Below, in pieces: positions 30,901-38,210 of a stretch of DNA of 64,000 bases. Source of the stretch: MWEI01 sp964600235 (GTDB lineage Bacteria > Desulfobacterota > Desulfomonilia > UBA1062); the NCBI GenBank assembly GCA_964600235.1, contig CAZRIV010000009.1, forward strand, positions 62,001 to 126,000, given 5' to 3'. The position numbers were made by a program, and so were the translations under genes. The first letter of the stretch is position 1; every line of letters begins with the position of its first letter. Under the pieces are notes generated by a model that worked only from the letters and a program-made list of their open reading frames with translations, did no database searches and was not told where the DNA came from.

Positions 30901-33321
30901 ACGAGGTCCTCCGCCAGGGCTGTTCCCGGACAGATAGAGGCCGAGGACTACACCGCCATGTCCGGCATCACCCTTGAAACCTGCACCGACATAAACGGCG
31001 GACAGGATGCCACCAGCCTCAACAGCAGGGACTGGATAGATTACACCGTTACTGCTGCCTCGACCGGCTCGTATTCGATTCAATACCGGTACCAGAACTC
31101 CAGCACAGCCACATACCAGCTTCAGCTCAGGATAGGCTCGACAACGCTGGTGACCACGAGCCTTCCGCCCTCGGCCGCCTGGGCGACAACAGGTGCTTCC
31201 ACTACGTTCACCCTCAACGCCGGTTCCCAGACGCTGAGACTGTATGCCGGTTCCGGCGGGACAGGACTCAAGGTCAACTGGCTGCAGATAAGCTCTTCAG
31301 CCGTATCGAACAACGCAGATCTCATCAACTTGTCAGTCAGTCAGGGCGCGCTGAGTCCGGCTTTCTCCTCCAGCCAGACGAGCTATTCTGACACCGTCAC
31401 GAACAGCGTTGCCAGCATGACCGTAACACCGACAGCGGCAGGTCCCGGCGCGAGCATTACCGTGAACGGAACGGCCGTAGCCAACGGTGCACCCTCCCAG
31501 GCAATCAATCTCAACGTCGGAGTCAACACGATCACCGTAGTGGTGACAGCCCAGGACGGCACAACCACGAAGACCTATACCATCGGCGTCACCCGACTGG
31601 CCTCAAGCAATGCGGACCTGAGCGGCCTCACCGTCAGCCAGGGTTTGCTGAGTCCGGCATTTGCAGCGGGAACGACGAGCTATACTGACAGTGTCGCCAA
31701 TGCGGTGACAGGCATGACCGTAACACCCACAGCATCAGACGCGAACTCGACGATTCAGGTCAACGGGGACACGGTTGCCAGCGGAACGGCTTCGGGTAAT
31801 ATAGCACTGGCTGTCGGCGACAACACAATCACCGTGGTTGTCACCGCCCAGGATGGTTCAACCACCAAGACCTACACCATTAACGTGACCCGTGCAGATA
31901 CGCTTGCGCCCCTGTATGCATCAAGTTACAACACCCAGGATATCAGCAGTAACGTTATTACTTCTTATGTGAATACCCAGGATGTATCGACTGTGGATAC
32001 CCCTGATGTTGAGGCCACCCCTACGATATCCGGCAACTGCAATCTCTCGGGTCTCCTTATCAGCCAGGGAGACCTGAGCCCTGCCTTTGCCCCGGACACA
32101 ACGAGGTACGCAGGCAGGGTGACTCAGAGTATCTCGAGCCTGACCGTAACACCGACGGCCGCAGATCCCGGCTCGACGATCACGGTTAACGGTGTGACGG
32201 TTAACAACGGTTCTTCATCTCAGGCAATAAGGCTTGCTGAGGGTGACAACCTCATCAGCGTGGTGGTGCTCGCCGAAGACGGCTCAAGCTCCAGGACCTA
32301 CATCATCATCGTCAACCGCGCCCCGGCTTCCCACAATGCCGACCTGAGCAGCATGGCCCTCGACCAGGCGATTTTGAACCCGTCATTCACTTCGGCACAA
32401 ACCAGCTACACAGGCTCTGTGCCGAACAGCGTTACAGCAGTAACGGTGACCTTTGCAGCTGCGGACACCCTCGCCACCATGACGATAAACGGCACCCTCC
32501 TCCCGGGCGGCTCTGCATCGCAAACGATAAACCTCAACACAGGGTCCAACACCATCTCCATCGTTGTTACCGCTGAGGATGGCGCGACCACGAAGACCTA
32601 TACCATCAGCCTCACCCGCCTGCCTTCGAGCAATGCCGATCTGAGCGCCATGTCCATCAGCCGGGGAACACTGGATCCCGAATTCGCATCGACCACGTTG
32701 AATTATTCGGTCTGCGTACCGAACGGTACTGCCGACTTCACGGTTACACCGACAGCAGCCGATGCCGGGGCGGCCATTACAGTAAATGGCTCGGCCTTAT
32801 CCAGCAAGGGCATATCCGGACCCATCGGCCTGGAGGTGGGCAGCAATACGGTCAGCCTGGTCGTTGTTGCCCCTGACGGGTCAACGACCAAGACGTATTC
32901 GATTACGGTAAACAGATCAGCCTACAATAAAATGATTCCCGGTGTGCTGGAGGCCGAGAGCTTTGACGCACAATCCGGCGTCACGACTGCGCCGACCACC
33001 GATTCAAGCGGCGGACTCGATCTGACCAGCCTCGCCACAGGGAATTATGCCGACTATAACCTCTGCACGGAGACTTCCGGCACGTACATCCTGAATGTCA
33101 GGGCCTTCAATCCCAGCCCAAGCACGGAGTATAGGCTCGAGTTGAGGAGCGGCACGACCGTACTGGCGACTGTGGCCATCCCTGGAGGCACGAACTGGTC
33201 GACCCGGAGTGCGGCCGCGGCATTCAAGGTGAGCTCCGGGGATAAGACCTTCAGGTTGTATGTGAGCAATGGGGACGCTCAGGCTTTCAGGGTGAATTGG
33301 ATCCGGCTGATAAAGCAATGA
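21904..33321 (+). CDS. Giant secreted repeat protein: propeller-like head, 32 cadherin-like beta-sandwich repeats, two CBM6-like modules
   Basis: 3805-residue exported protein. Signal peptide about residues 1-31 (FLTTLFFAWIILGTLAHA). Residues about 32-325 carry six or seven short repeats of the type YGDGIYVTAG / GNNMFVSVGK / GNGVFVAVGN with an SxDGxxW turn, as in sialidase/Ycf48-like beta-propellers. From residue 327 there are 32 units of about 99 residues opening NADLSGLTVSQGTLTPAF and closing TYTITVNRA, matching the cadherin-like beta-sandwich family. Units 1-27 are continuous; a CBM6-like module (IEAEDYTAMSG, about 3005-3134) intervenes; units 28-29, a Thr/Asn/Ser-rich linker of about 40 residues, units 30-32, then a second CBM6-like module (LEAESFDAQSG) to the end. 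No catalytic domain or cell-wall anchor is seen. Probably a long surface or secreted adhesin binding polysaccharide. A likely operon partner starts 91 nt downstream. Confidence 0.9.
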   Translation: MKREYQSKTIGIFLTTLFFAWIILGTLAHAGVNNWTVRTNPATEQINGVAYGDGIYVTAGDTQATLSSLDAIDWQVETSASTNNLLDVVFGNNMFVSVGKNCMFSDDGQNWNEVFFDPTSGLRSIAFGNSMFVGVGYYAEATVTATSLDGESWVFNPAVSGSPSLVNVTYGDGLFVAVGSAGTAGTVYTSIDGITWEAATILPAAPTTPLTDVAYGNGVFVAVGNAGALCTSYDGQNWVYESLGSTTTFRSVAFGDGNFVLAAYNTSSGERLYASQDAVDWAPVCTIPAGSTLKRVRYTNDSFIAVGKYTATSYGLIIQSESNLSSNANLDSLSVSGGTLSPSFSPTIKTYTASIPNIVSSITVTQCRQDSHASVTINAPGLQGPLQCGIPSDPIALSVGSNMIYIQVTAADGTVKTYTITAIRAADDPANADLSGLTVSQGVLTPAFTSNTTSYADTVANSISSMTVTPTVANSGATVTVNGVSVASGSASQSISLNVGSNTITIVVTSRSGAVTKTYTLTASRLPSANADLSGLTVSQGTLTPSFAAATTSYTDSVANSIASMTVTPTAADATATITVNGSAVASGSASQAINLDVGSNTITVTVTAQDSSTKTYTITVTRAPSNNADLSGLTVDQGALTPAFSAATTSYADSVGNSVTGMTVTPTAAGAGASITVNGAAVASGSASQSISLEVGNNTISIVVTAQDNTTSKTYTITVNRAGSGNADLSDLSVSQGTMSPAFDSGTTSYTDSVANSVTSMTVTPTAADASATITVNGTAVASGSASQAIDLNVGDNTITIVVAAQDGLTFRTYTVTVTRAPSSNADLSGLSVSQGTLTPVFDSDTTSYTDSVANSVTGMTVTPTTADTTATITVNGTATVSGSTSESIGLNVGDNTITVAVTAQDGTTTRTYTITATRAASSNADLSSLTVSQGTLTPAFTADTTSYTDSVTNSISSMTVTPTASESSATITVNGTAVLSGSASGELALNVGENTISVLVTAQDGSTTKTYTVTVTRAASNNADLSDLTVSQGTLTPTFAAATTSYTDSVASGISSVTVTPTVADATATVTVNGMTVTSGSASQSIPLSVGENTITVIVTAQDGSTTRTYTVTVTRTASNNADLSDLSVSQGTLSPAFSAGTTSYTDSVANSAASMTVTPTAADAGATITVNGTAVASGSASQAINLSVGDNTITIVVTAQDGSTTNTYILTVTRALSGNADLGSLLVSQGTLSPAFSAGTTSYTDSVANSVTSMTVTPTVADATASVTVNGTTVASGSPSQAINLGVGSNTITVIVTAQDSSTKTYTIAVNRAGSDNADLSSLTVDQGTLAPSFAAATTSYTDSVANSVTSMTVTPTAAGTGATITVNGSAVASGSASQAINLSVGDNTITIIVTAQDGSTTKTYSITATRVPSTNAELSGLTVSQGTLTPSFDAATTSYTDSVANSITSMTVTPTAAGTGATITVNGTAVASGSASQAINLSVGDNTITIIVTAQDNSTTSTYTVTVTRAPSSNADLSGLTVSQGTLTPAFSSGTTSYADSVANSVTGMTVTPTAAGTGATITVNGTSVSSGSASQSITLSVGSNTISIVVTAQDGTTTQTYTVTVDRASPVSDNADLSSLTISQGELSPAFASATTTYADSVAYTVSSLTVTPSAADTGATITVNGTAVASGTASQSISMAVGDNTITVVVTAADLTTTRTYTITVNRAAASTNADLSGLAVSQGTLSPAFSADTTSYTNSVANSAASMTVTPTAAGTGATITVNGSAVTSGAASQALDLSVGDNTITVIVTAQDGTTTKTYTITVTRAPSSDADLSSLTVSQGALTPAFASGTTSYSDSVANSVTGMTVTPTAAGTGATITVNGTAVTSGSPSQAIDLAIGNNTITIVVTAQDTTTSRTYTITVNRAGSGNADLSDLTVSQGALTPSFASGTTAYTDSVANSVTGMTVTPTVAEANATVTVNGSTVASGSPSQAISLSVGSNTITIVVTAQDGMTTKTYTVTVTRASSSNADLGGLTVSQGALTPAFSSGTTSYTDQVANSTSSMTVTPTAADATATITVNGSPVASGSPSQSINLGVGDNTITIVVTAQDSSTKTYTIIVNRAPSSNADLYGLTVSQGTLTPAFSSGTTSYTDPVANSASSMTVTPTAADATATITVNGSSVASGSASQAINLSVGDNTITIVVTAQDGSTTRTYTITVSRAPSVNADLSSLTVDQGALTPTFSSGTTTYTDSVTNSVTSMTVTPTAADANATITVNGSSVASGSASQAISLSVGDNTITIVVTAQDSSTKTYTVTVARASSSNADLGALTVSQGALTPAFSSGTTSYTDSVANSVAGMTVTPTAADANSTITVNGSSVASGSASQTINLSVGDNTITIIVTAQDGTTTRIYTVTVNRAPSSNADLGGLTVSQGSLTPAFGAAITSYSNSVANSIESMTVTPTAADATATITVNGSLVASGSASQAINLGVGDNTITIVVTAQDGTTTRTYTITVNRAPSGNADLGGLTVSQGTLTPVFSSGTTSYTDSVANSVTSMTVTPTAAEENASITVNGSAVASGSPSQAINLGVGDNTITIVVTSQDGTTTRTYSVTVNRAPSSNADLAGLTVSQGTLTPVFSSGTTSYTDSVANSVTSMTATPTVAEANATITVNGSPVASGSASQTINLGVGNNTITIVVTAQDGTTTRTYTVTVNRAASSNADLSGLTINHGTLAPVFASVTTSYAVSLANSYTSIAITATAAGTGSTIKINGSTVTSGVPSGNIPLMVGTNTINVVVTAQDGSTTRTYTLVVTRAGSSNADLIYLTVSQGTLSPSFAPGTTGYADSVANSVTGITVTPLASGAGAVITVNGTAVASGSASPSLSLNVGSNTISIVVTAQDLTTTKTYTITVNRASPVSDNADLSSLLVSNGTLTPVFTPATTGYAGSVDFSVSSLTVTPTASDTGATITVNGSAVASGSASQAIGLDVGTNTISVLVTAQDGSTTRAYTITVTRSSARAVPGQIEAEDYTAMSGITLETCTDINGGQDATSLNSRDWIDYTVTAASTGSYSIQYRYQNSSTATYQLQLRIGSTTLVTTSLPPSAAWATTGASTTFTLNAGSQTLRLYAGSGGTGLKVNWLQISSSAVSNNADLINLSVSQGALSPAFSSSQTSYSDTVTNSVASMTVTPTAAGPGASITVNGTAVANGAPSQAINLNVGVNTITVVVTAQDGTTTKTYTIGVTRLASSNADLSGLTVSQGLLSPAFAAGTTSYTDSVANAVTGMTVTPTASDANSTIQVNGDTVASGTASGNIALAVGDNTITVVVTAQDGSTTKTYTINVTRADTLAPLYASSYNTQDISSNVITSYVNTQDVSTVDTPDVEATPTISGNCNLSGLLISQGDLSPAFAPDTTRYAGRVTQSISSLTVTPTAADPGSTITVNGVTVNNGSSSQAIRLAEGDNLISVVVLAEDGSSSRTYIIIVNRAPASHNADLSSMALDQAILNPSFTSAQTSYTGSVPNSVTAVTVTFAAADTLATMTINGTLLPGGSASQTINLNTGSNTISIVVTAEDGATTKTYTISLTRLPSSNADLSAMSISRGTLDPEFASTTLNYSVCVPNGTADFTVTPTAADAGAAITVNGSALSSKGISGPIGLEVGSNTVSLVVVAPDGSTTKTYSITVNRSAYNKMIPGVLEAESFDAQSGVTTAPTTDSSGGLDLTSLATGNYADYNLCTETSGTYILNVRAFNPSPSTEYRLELRSGTTVLATVAIPGGTNWSTRSAAAAFKVSSGDKTFRLYVSNGDAQAFRVNWIRLIKQ
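22882..30915 (+). repeat. 27 tandem coding repeats of about 297 bp
   Basis: In-frame tandem units, mostly 297 bp (for example units begin at 23194 and 23491). The first unit is divergent; units 9-24 are close to identical in many stretches even at third codon positions, so recent duplication or gene conversion is likely. The array will be prone to length change and to misassembly from short reads. Confidence 0.93.
30916..31305 (+). other. CBM6-like carbohydrate-binding module 1 (internal domain)
   Basis: About 130 codons interrupting the repeat array. Motifs typical of family 6 modules: IEAEDYTAMSG near the start, GGQDATSLNSRDWIDY, YSIQYRYQNSS and LKVNWLQI at the end. Confidence 0.75.
31312..32931 (+). 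repeat. Five further repeats split by a Thr/Asn/Ser-rich linker
   Basis: Units 28 and 29 start at 31312 and near 31609, then a linker (about 31905-32034, enriched in Ser, Thr, Asn and Asp) and units 30-32 starting at 32035. These units are more diverged from the consensus than units 9-24. Confidence 0.85.
32932..33318 (+). other. CBM6-like carbohydrate-binding module 2 (C-terminal domain)
   Basis: About 129 codons at the C-terminus with LEAESFDAQSG, GGLDLTSLATGNYADY and FRVNWIRL, parallel to module 1. The protein ends shortly after with IKQ, so there is no added sorting signal. Confidence 0.75.
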
Positions 33322-33412
33322 AAGATTCCGTTGCAGAACAAGAATCCCGGGCGGTCATAATCCAAGGCAGGCCATGTTCAGAAAAGATGACAGGGAACCA
33401 GGGGGATCATCC

Positions 33413-35869
33413 ATGAGATGCAGACCATCATTCACGAAGTCTTTCTTCTTTGCCTTGCTGCTGCTCCTGTTTTCGGTGAGTATTTCTTCCGGGGCGGAAT
33501 ACTATATACTCTCAGGCTTCATAGCTGATGCGAACAGCAGCGGGAATGCCAATGAATGGCATGTGGTCGCAAGAGAGACCAGCAACGCCAACCCTGGAAA
33601 CGATGTGTATTCCGATGTGTATAACTCTGACCCGATAGCTTTTTACACCTATGAAATGGCCCTGTTTCCCTGGAGGAATTACAACGTCCGCTGCGAATCG
33701 TTTCTCCATGTAAACAATTGCACCGTTGTCTTATCAAGTCCTGTTCAGAACATTGATTTTCCACAGGACACCGTCATGCACTTCTCCATTCCTGCGTTTG
33801 ATAATAACCTTCTCTGTCACATTACCGGTTCCGTCGTAGACGACCTTGGGGCAGGCATACCTCTGGTGGACGTCTCCGCATCGAGTGATGACGGGGCATG
33901 TACCAGCTCGAGCCAGAGTGACGGTGACGGGACCTTCGACCTGACCGTTATCCCGGGCACCTACACCATATTGTTCAGCGCACCCGCGCAGAGCACATAT
34001 CTGAATAGAGGCATGACCATTGACATAACAGGCGACAGGCAGCTCCCCGACACGACCCTCAATTCGATCGACAATTATTTTCTCAGCGGATTTTTTTTAG
34101 ACGAGTACGGAGCCCACTCCCTTGACGGATATGATTCCGCATTGATCAATGCCTACAATGCCTCGATCATCCATTCCACCTGGAAAAGCACCACTGACGG
34201 CAACTTCTTCTTCTACCTCTTCGCCGGCGGCTACACCATCACTGCCGAGCTGTATGACGACTACAACAACGGGAACAGCCAGAGCACGGCCTATCAGGTA
34301 TTCGACTACCTGCAGCCGCCCCACGATAATTCTCTGGGAATCCCTCTGCCTTCTGAAGACTACTACCTGCTGGAGGGAACGGTAACCGACAATGAAGGTA
34401 TCGCCCTTCCTGATGTGAGAATAGATGCATCAGGGCATGACGGGGCGTGCAGCGGATGGAGCTATACGGACAGCCAGGGCTATTATGTACTCAGACTCAT
34501 GCCAGGTCAGTACACCGTGACAGCTGCAGCTCCTCCTTCTCCTGCCACCTACCCGCCCTACCGCATCAACAACATAACCATACCCGGTGACGGTGATTGC
34601 CAGAGGGATATCCGTTTATTCAGCGATGATACCATCCTGAAGGAAGCCCTTGACCTGCTCGACGGAAGCCTGGGAATCGCCCTGGATGTCTTTGACATCA
34701 TCAATCAGGGGAATACCCTCAGCTATGACATCGAGGTGACAGGGTCCGGAGACCTTCTGGAGATCATTCTCAACTGGAACTGGGCCGACAGCCAGGTGTC
34801 ACAGATGTCGATGGAGATAAGAGACCCTGATGGGACTCTCTTTGATAATAGGTCCTTCAGCGCCAGCCAGCCTCCCATTATCGTCGACATTCCGGACCCT
34901 GCCCAGGGGACCTGGACATGCAGTGTCACGGCGGATCTTGCGCCGAGCAGCAACTATCCCTTCGCCCTGGTTGCAGGGGTCACTCAGTACTACTCACTGA
35001 ATGCATCGGTCAGCGGGGGACATGGGACCGTCCTGCCGGTGTCGGGCACATACAGCCGGGGAACGGTCGTAAATCTCACCGCCGCCCCTGATTCCGGCTA
35101 CCGCGTCAGGGCGTGGCACGGCACGAGCAATGATGCCTCCACCTCAAACGCAAACAGCGTCACCATGACTGCCGACCACACCATAACAGTCGAGTTCGAG
35201 CCCATCCCTTCGCCGCCTGCCCCCACAACGTATACTTTGAACGCATCTGTAGGCAGCGGAAACGGGACAATACGCCCTGCATTCGGGACATACAGCCATG
35301 GGGCGGTTGTCACCCTGTCTGCCGTACCGGGGGCCGGTTATCAGGTGAAGGCATGGCACGGCACAAACAATGATGCCTCCACGTCAAACACAAACAGCGT
35401 CACCATGAGCACCAACCGCACCGTCACCGTCGACTTTGAGATCATACCCGCTCCACCTGTACAGACCTCGTTCACCCTGAGTGCATCCGTCATAAACGGC
35501 CATGGCACCGTCAGTGTGTCTCCATCTTCCGGGCCATATTTACAGGGTACGATGGTAAGTCTGTCCGCTGCACCCGAGAATGGCTACAAGGTGAAGGCAT
35601 GGTCCGGCACGGATGACGATACCTCTACGGCGGCCTCAAACACGGCAACCATGAACGCAGACCGGTTTGTTTCCGTAGAGTTCATGCCCATCTCCAATTC
35701 GGCAGACAACGAAGAGGAGAGTGGAGGCGGCGGTGGGGGTGGTGGATGTTTCATCTCAGCCTCGTCATCCGGTCTTTCCCCCATGCCGGTGATACCCCTC
35801 ACCATTCTCATTGGCATTACGTTCATGGGCATGACTCTTTTCTGCATAATGTCGCACAGAACCGAATAA
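33413..35869 (+). CDS. Secreted protein with regulatory-like and InlB-B-like repeats and C-terminal Gly/Cys/TM anchor
   Basis: 818-residue exported protein. Signal peptide about 1-27 (FFFALLLLLFSVSISSG). Two carboxypeptidase-regulatory-like beta domains are seen (ITGSVVDDLGAGIPLVDV and LEGTVTDNEGIALPDVRI, each with DDGAC/HDGAC), then a PPC-like beta domain, then three tandem repeats of about 80 residues of divergent InlB B-repeat type (YxLNASVxxGxGT ... GYxVxAWHGT ... VTMxxxxTVxVxF). The C-terminus has eight Gly, a Cys (CFISASSSG), a hydrophobic helix and basic HRTE, a tripartite arrangement like Cys-containing C-terminal sorting signals. I use ATG 33413 (GGGGGA 6 nt upstream); ATG 33374 is possible. 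It likely shares an operon and surface location with the giant repeat protein. Confidence 0.82.
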   Translation: MRCRPSFTKSFFFALLLLLFSVSISSGAEYYILSGFIADANSSGNANEWHVVARETSNANPGNDVYSDVYNSDPIAFYTYEMALFPWRNYNVRCESFLHVNNCTVVLSSPVQNIDFPQDTVMHFSIPAFDNNLLCHITGSVVDDLGAGIPLVDVSASSDDGACTSSSQSDGDGTFDLTVIPGTYTILFSAPAQSTYLNRGMTIDITGDRQLPDTTLNSIDNYFLSGFFLDEYGAHSLDGYDSALINAYNASIIHSTWKSTTDGNFFFYLFAGGYTITAELYDDYNNGNSQSTAYQVFDYLQPPHDNSLGIPLPSEDYYLLEGTVTDNEGIALPDVRIDASGHDGACSGWSYTDSQGYYVLRLMPGQYTVTAAAPPSPATYPPYRINNITIPGDGDCQRDIRLFSDDTILKEALDLLDGSLGIALDVFDIINQGNTLSYDIEVTGSGDLLEIILNWNWADSQVSQMSMEIRDPDGTLFDNRSFSASQPPIIVDIPDPAQGTWTCSVTADLAPSSNYPFALVAGVTQYYSLNASVSGGHGTVLPVSGTYSRGTVVNLTAAPDSGYRVRAWHGTSNDASTSNANSVTMTADHTITVEFEPIPSPPAPTTYTLNASVGSGNGTIRPAFGTYSHGAVVTLSAVPGAGYQVKAWHGTNNDASTSNTNSVTMSTNRTVTVDFEIIPAPPVQTSFTLSASVINGHGTVSVSPSSGPYLQGTMVSLSAAPENGYKVKAWSGTDDDTSTAASNTATMNADRFVSVEFMPISNSADNEEESGGGGGGGGCFISASSSGLSPMPVIPLTILIGITFMGMTLFCIMSHRTE

Positions 35870-36021
35870 GACCGGGCAGATCCTTCTCTTCGGACATGAA
35901 TATTTGAAAGGGCCTTGCACATATACCCAGATCCAGGGAAAACCTTGCAAGAATTTCAAAAAAGTCATAGGTGAAAGGATGATCTGAGAACATCAGGACC
36001 TGATCCAAAGGAGACTTGTGC

Positions 36022-36939
36022 ATGAGTGTGCTGGATGCCATCGGGAATACGCCGCTTGTCGAGGTAAGAAACATCTGGGATGCCGAGAAGACAGGCGTCC
36101 GGATCATGGCCAAGCTCGAAGGCGCGAATCCGGGCGGCTCAGTGAAAGACCGGCCGGCCCTTTTCATGCTGAGAGAGGCCGTTGCATCGGGAAAGCTCAC
36201 CCCGAGCAAGGTGATCCTGGAGCCCACATCGGGCAACACGGGCATCGGCATGGCCATGGTGGCGGCGGCCATGGGCTTCAAGATCAAGCTCACCATGCCC
36301 ACCTGCGTAAGCATGGAACGCCGGTCCGTCCTGACGGCCCTGGGGGCGGAGCTCGAGCTGACGCCCGGCTGCGACAAAACAGATGGCGCCATCAACCGGG
36401 CGCATCATATCCTGGACTGTGAAGGCGACCATTTCTACATGCCGAACCAGTTCGACAACCCCCAGAACTACCTGGCCCACTACCACACCACGGCGCCTGA
36501 AATCTACGAGCAGACCAAGGGCGAGGTCGATGCCTTTGTTGCAGGCATGGGAACGACAGGCACCCTCATGGGGTGCTCCATGTACCTCAAGGAAAAGAAG
36601 CCGTCCGTCAGGATCATCGGGGTCGAACCTGCGCTGAATCACCGCATTCAGGGTTTGAAGAACATGCAGGAGTCCATTGTACCAGGGATCTACGACCCGT
36701 CACGCCTTGACGATAAGATCGTCTGCTCTGATGAGGATTCCTTCGAGACGACACGCGACCTGGCGATCCATGAAGGCCTGTTCTGCGGTCTGAGTTCAGG
36801 CGCGGCCATGTGGGGCGCGGTTCAGGCGGCACGCGAACTCCCGCGGGGTTCGACCGTGGTGGTCATATTCCCGGACCGGGGCGACCGCTACCTTTCAACC
36901 GAGGCCTTCCGCTCCTTCTGCGCCCAGTGCCCGCCTTGA
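36022..36939 (+). CDS. cysM: Cysteine synthase (O-acetylserine sulfhydrylase), PLP fold type II
   Basis: 305-residue PLP enzyme making L-cysteine from O-acetylserine and sulfide. The PLP Lys is in NPGGSVKDRPA, the phosphate/asparagine loop is EPTSGNTGIGMAM, the PLP phosphate-binding GTTGTLMG is present and the pyridine-N Ser lies in LFCGLSSGAA. The chain resembles CysM and CysK equally; the symbol is tentative. It starts at ATG 36022 with AAAGGAG 8 nt upstream; an in-frame TTG at 36016 is closer to the Shine-Dalgarno and unlikely. No cysE neighbour; seemingly monocistronic. Confidence 0.92.
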   Translation: MSVLDAIGNTPLVEVRNIWDAEKTGVRIMAKLEGANPGGSVKDRPALFMLREAVASGKLTPSKVILEPTSGNTGIGMAMVAAAMGFKIKLTMPTCVSMERRSVLTALGAELELTPGCDKTDGAINRAHHILDCEGDHFYMPNQFDNPQNYLAHYHTTAPEIYEQTKGEVDAFVAGMGTTGTLMGCSMYLKEKKPSVRIIGVEPALNHRIQGLKNMQESIVPGIYDPSRLDDKIVCSDEDSFETTRDLAIHEGLFCGLSSGAAMWGAVQAARELPRGSTVVVIFPDRGDRYLSTEAFRSFCAQCPP

Positions 36940-37166
36940 TATGCAGGGAAGGTCATGAGAGACGATCTTTATGATAATCCGGGAGGGGCATGCAGCCGCC
37001 TTTTCCCCTGCATTAGTCCATGTATACTGTAGCGAGACGCCAGGGGTTGCCATTGCAAAACATCTCTTCTTATGATAAGATAATAAAGAAGTTTTTTTAT
37101 TGGAGGAACTGCTATTCAAGTTGGTGTCATGACGAAAGCACCCATAGTATCTTAACGGAGGTTACC

Positions 37167-38201
37167 ATGTTCTCACCTTCAATCCGGACAGTTGGATGGA
37201 TCCTTATCGTAGCAATCGTTCTGTTCCTCTCGGGCTGCAAGCATAAGCCCATCATAGAGCCGGCCACGGGTTCCTACCTGGAGAACATCTATTCGACCGC
37301 CAACACGAATCCGGACGTGGACCTGTTCAGCAACGCCATGCCCCCATACCTGGACTATCTCGACGGCCAATTGCTCTCGAGCATCGATCCTTTGCTTTTT
37401 TACAGGACATCCGGGGCATACTATGGCTATACCTACTGCTTTGTGGAAGATAAGGACAAAAAAGAGGCGAGCTCCCTTTACCTCAAGGGGAAAGATTATG
37501 CCCTGAGCGAGCTCAGACGCTACCGATCATTTGATCAGGCCGTATCATATGACAGCACCGTCAAGTCATACAGACAGGCCCTGAATTACAATTTCGACAA
37601 GAGAAATCTGGATGCCCTCTACTGGACCGCCATGAACTGGACCGGGTGGGTGAACCTCAACCTGGATCAGCCGGAAGCCCTGGCAGACATCCCCAAGCTG
37701 GAGGCCATGCTCGAGTATATCATCAAGCTCGACGGGTCATATAACAACGGCAGCGTGTATGCAGCTCTTGGGTCCCTGCACGCAAACCGGAGCAAGGAAA
37801 ACGGCGGAGATCCCGAGCGGGCAAAGGATGAGTTCGACGCTGCATTCACCTATTCGGGCAACAGCTATTTAACCTTCCACGTCATGTATGCCCAGTACTA
37901 TGCCCGCCAGATCCAGGACAAGGAGCTCTTCAAGAAGACCTTGTCAACCGTACTGGAAACCCCTGCCAATACCTATGCGGATAAGACCTTCGTAAACGAG
38001 GTAGCCAGGAGAAAGGCCAAGGTTCTCCTCGACAACATCGATAAATACTTCAAACCGGTCGAAGAAAAAAAGGAGGTCAAACCGGAGACCCCCGCTGAAG
38101 CTCCTGCAGAGACTCCTGCCGAGACACCGGCTGAGGCACCGGCTTCGGCACCTTCAGAGACCCCTCCTGAAGCCCCGGTTGCGGCGCCTGCTCAACAATA
38201 A
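37167..38201 (+). CDS. TatT-like lipoprotein (TRAP-T associated, TPR-like)
   Basis: 344-residue lipoprotein: signal with lipobox LFLSGC (Cys about residue 24), then a helical domain with TPR-like organisation. The C-terminal family signature is visible: LDGSYNNGSVYAALGSL, GGDPERAKDEFDAAF, MYAQYYARQIQDKELF and RRKAKVLLDNIDKYF. The Treponema homologue forms a trimer that accompanies TRAP-type transporters; no TRAP genes are in this window. The last 40 residues are a low-complexity Pro/Ala/Glu tail (repeated PAEAPAETPAE) absent from most members. GGAGG precedes ATG 37167 by 5 nt. The M15 peptidase gene follows after 9 nt. Confidence 0.8.
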   Translation: MFSPSIRTVGWILIVAIVLFLSGCKHKPIIEPATGSYLENIYSTANTNPDVDLFSNAMPPYLDYLDGQLLSSIDPLLFYRTSGAYYGYTYCFVEDKDKKEASSLYLKGKDYALSELRRYRSFDQAVSYDSTVKSYRQALNYNFDKRNLDALYWTAMNWTGWVNLNLDQPEALADIPKLEAMLEYIIKLDGSYNNGSVYAALGSLHANRSKENGGDPERAKDEFDAAFTYSGNSYLTFHVMYAQYYARQIQDKELFKKTLSTVLETPANTYADKTFVNEVARRKAKVLLDNIDKYFKPVEEKKEVKPETPAEAPAETPAETPAEAPASAPSETPPEAPVAAPAQQ

Positions 38202-38210
38202 TCCGGCACT

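Noticed and set aside
22882..30915. CRISPR-like or satellite repeat array
   Set aside because: The units are 297 bp, in frame and encode a beta-sandwich domain; no spacers or short direct repeats.
23265..32891. About twenty minus-strand open frames of roughly 60 codons with nearly the same sequence
   Set aside because: They are the reverse reading of the repeat units of the giant gene, appear once per 297 bp, and have no ribosome binding sites.
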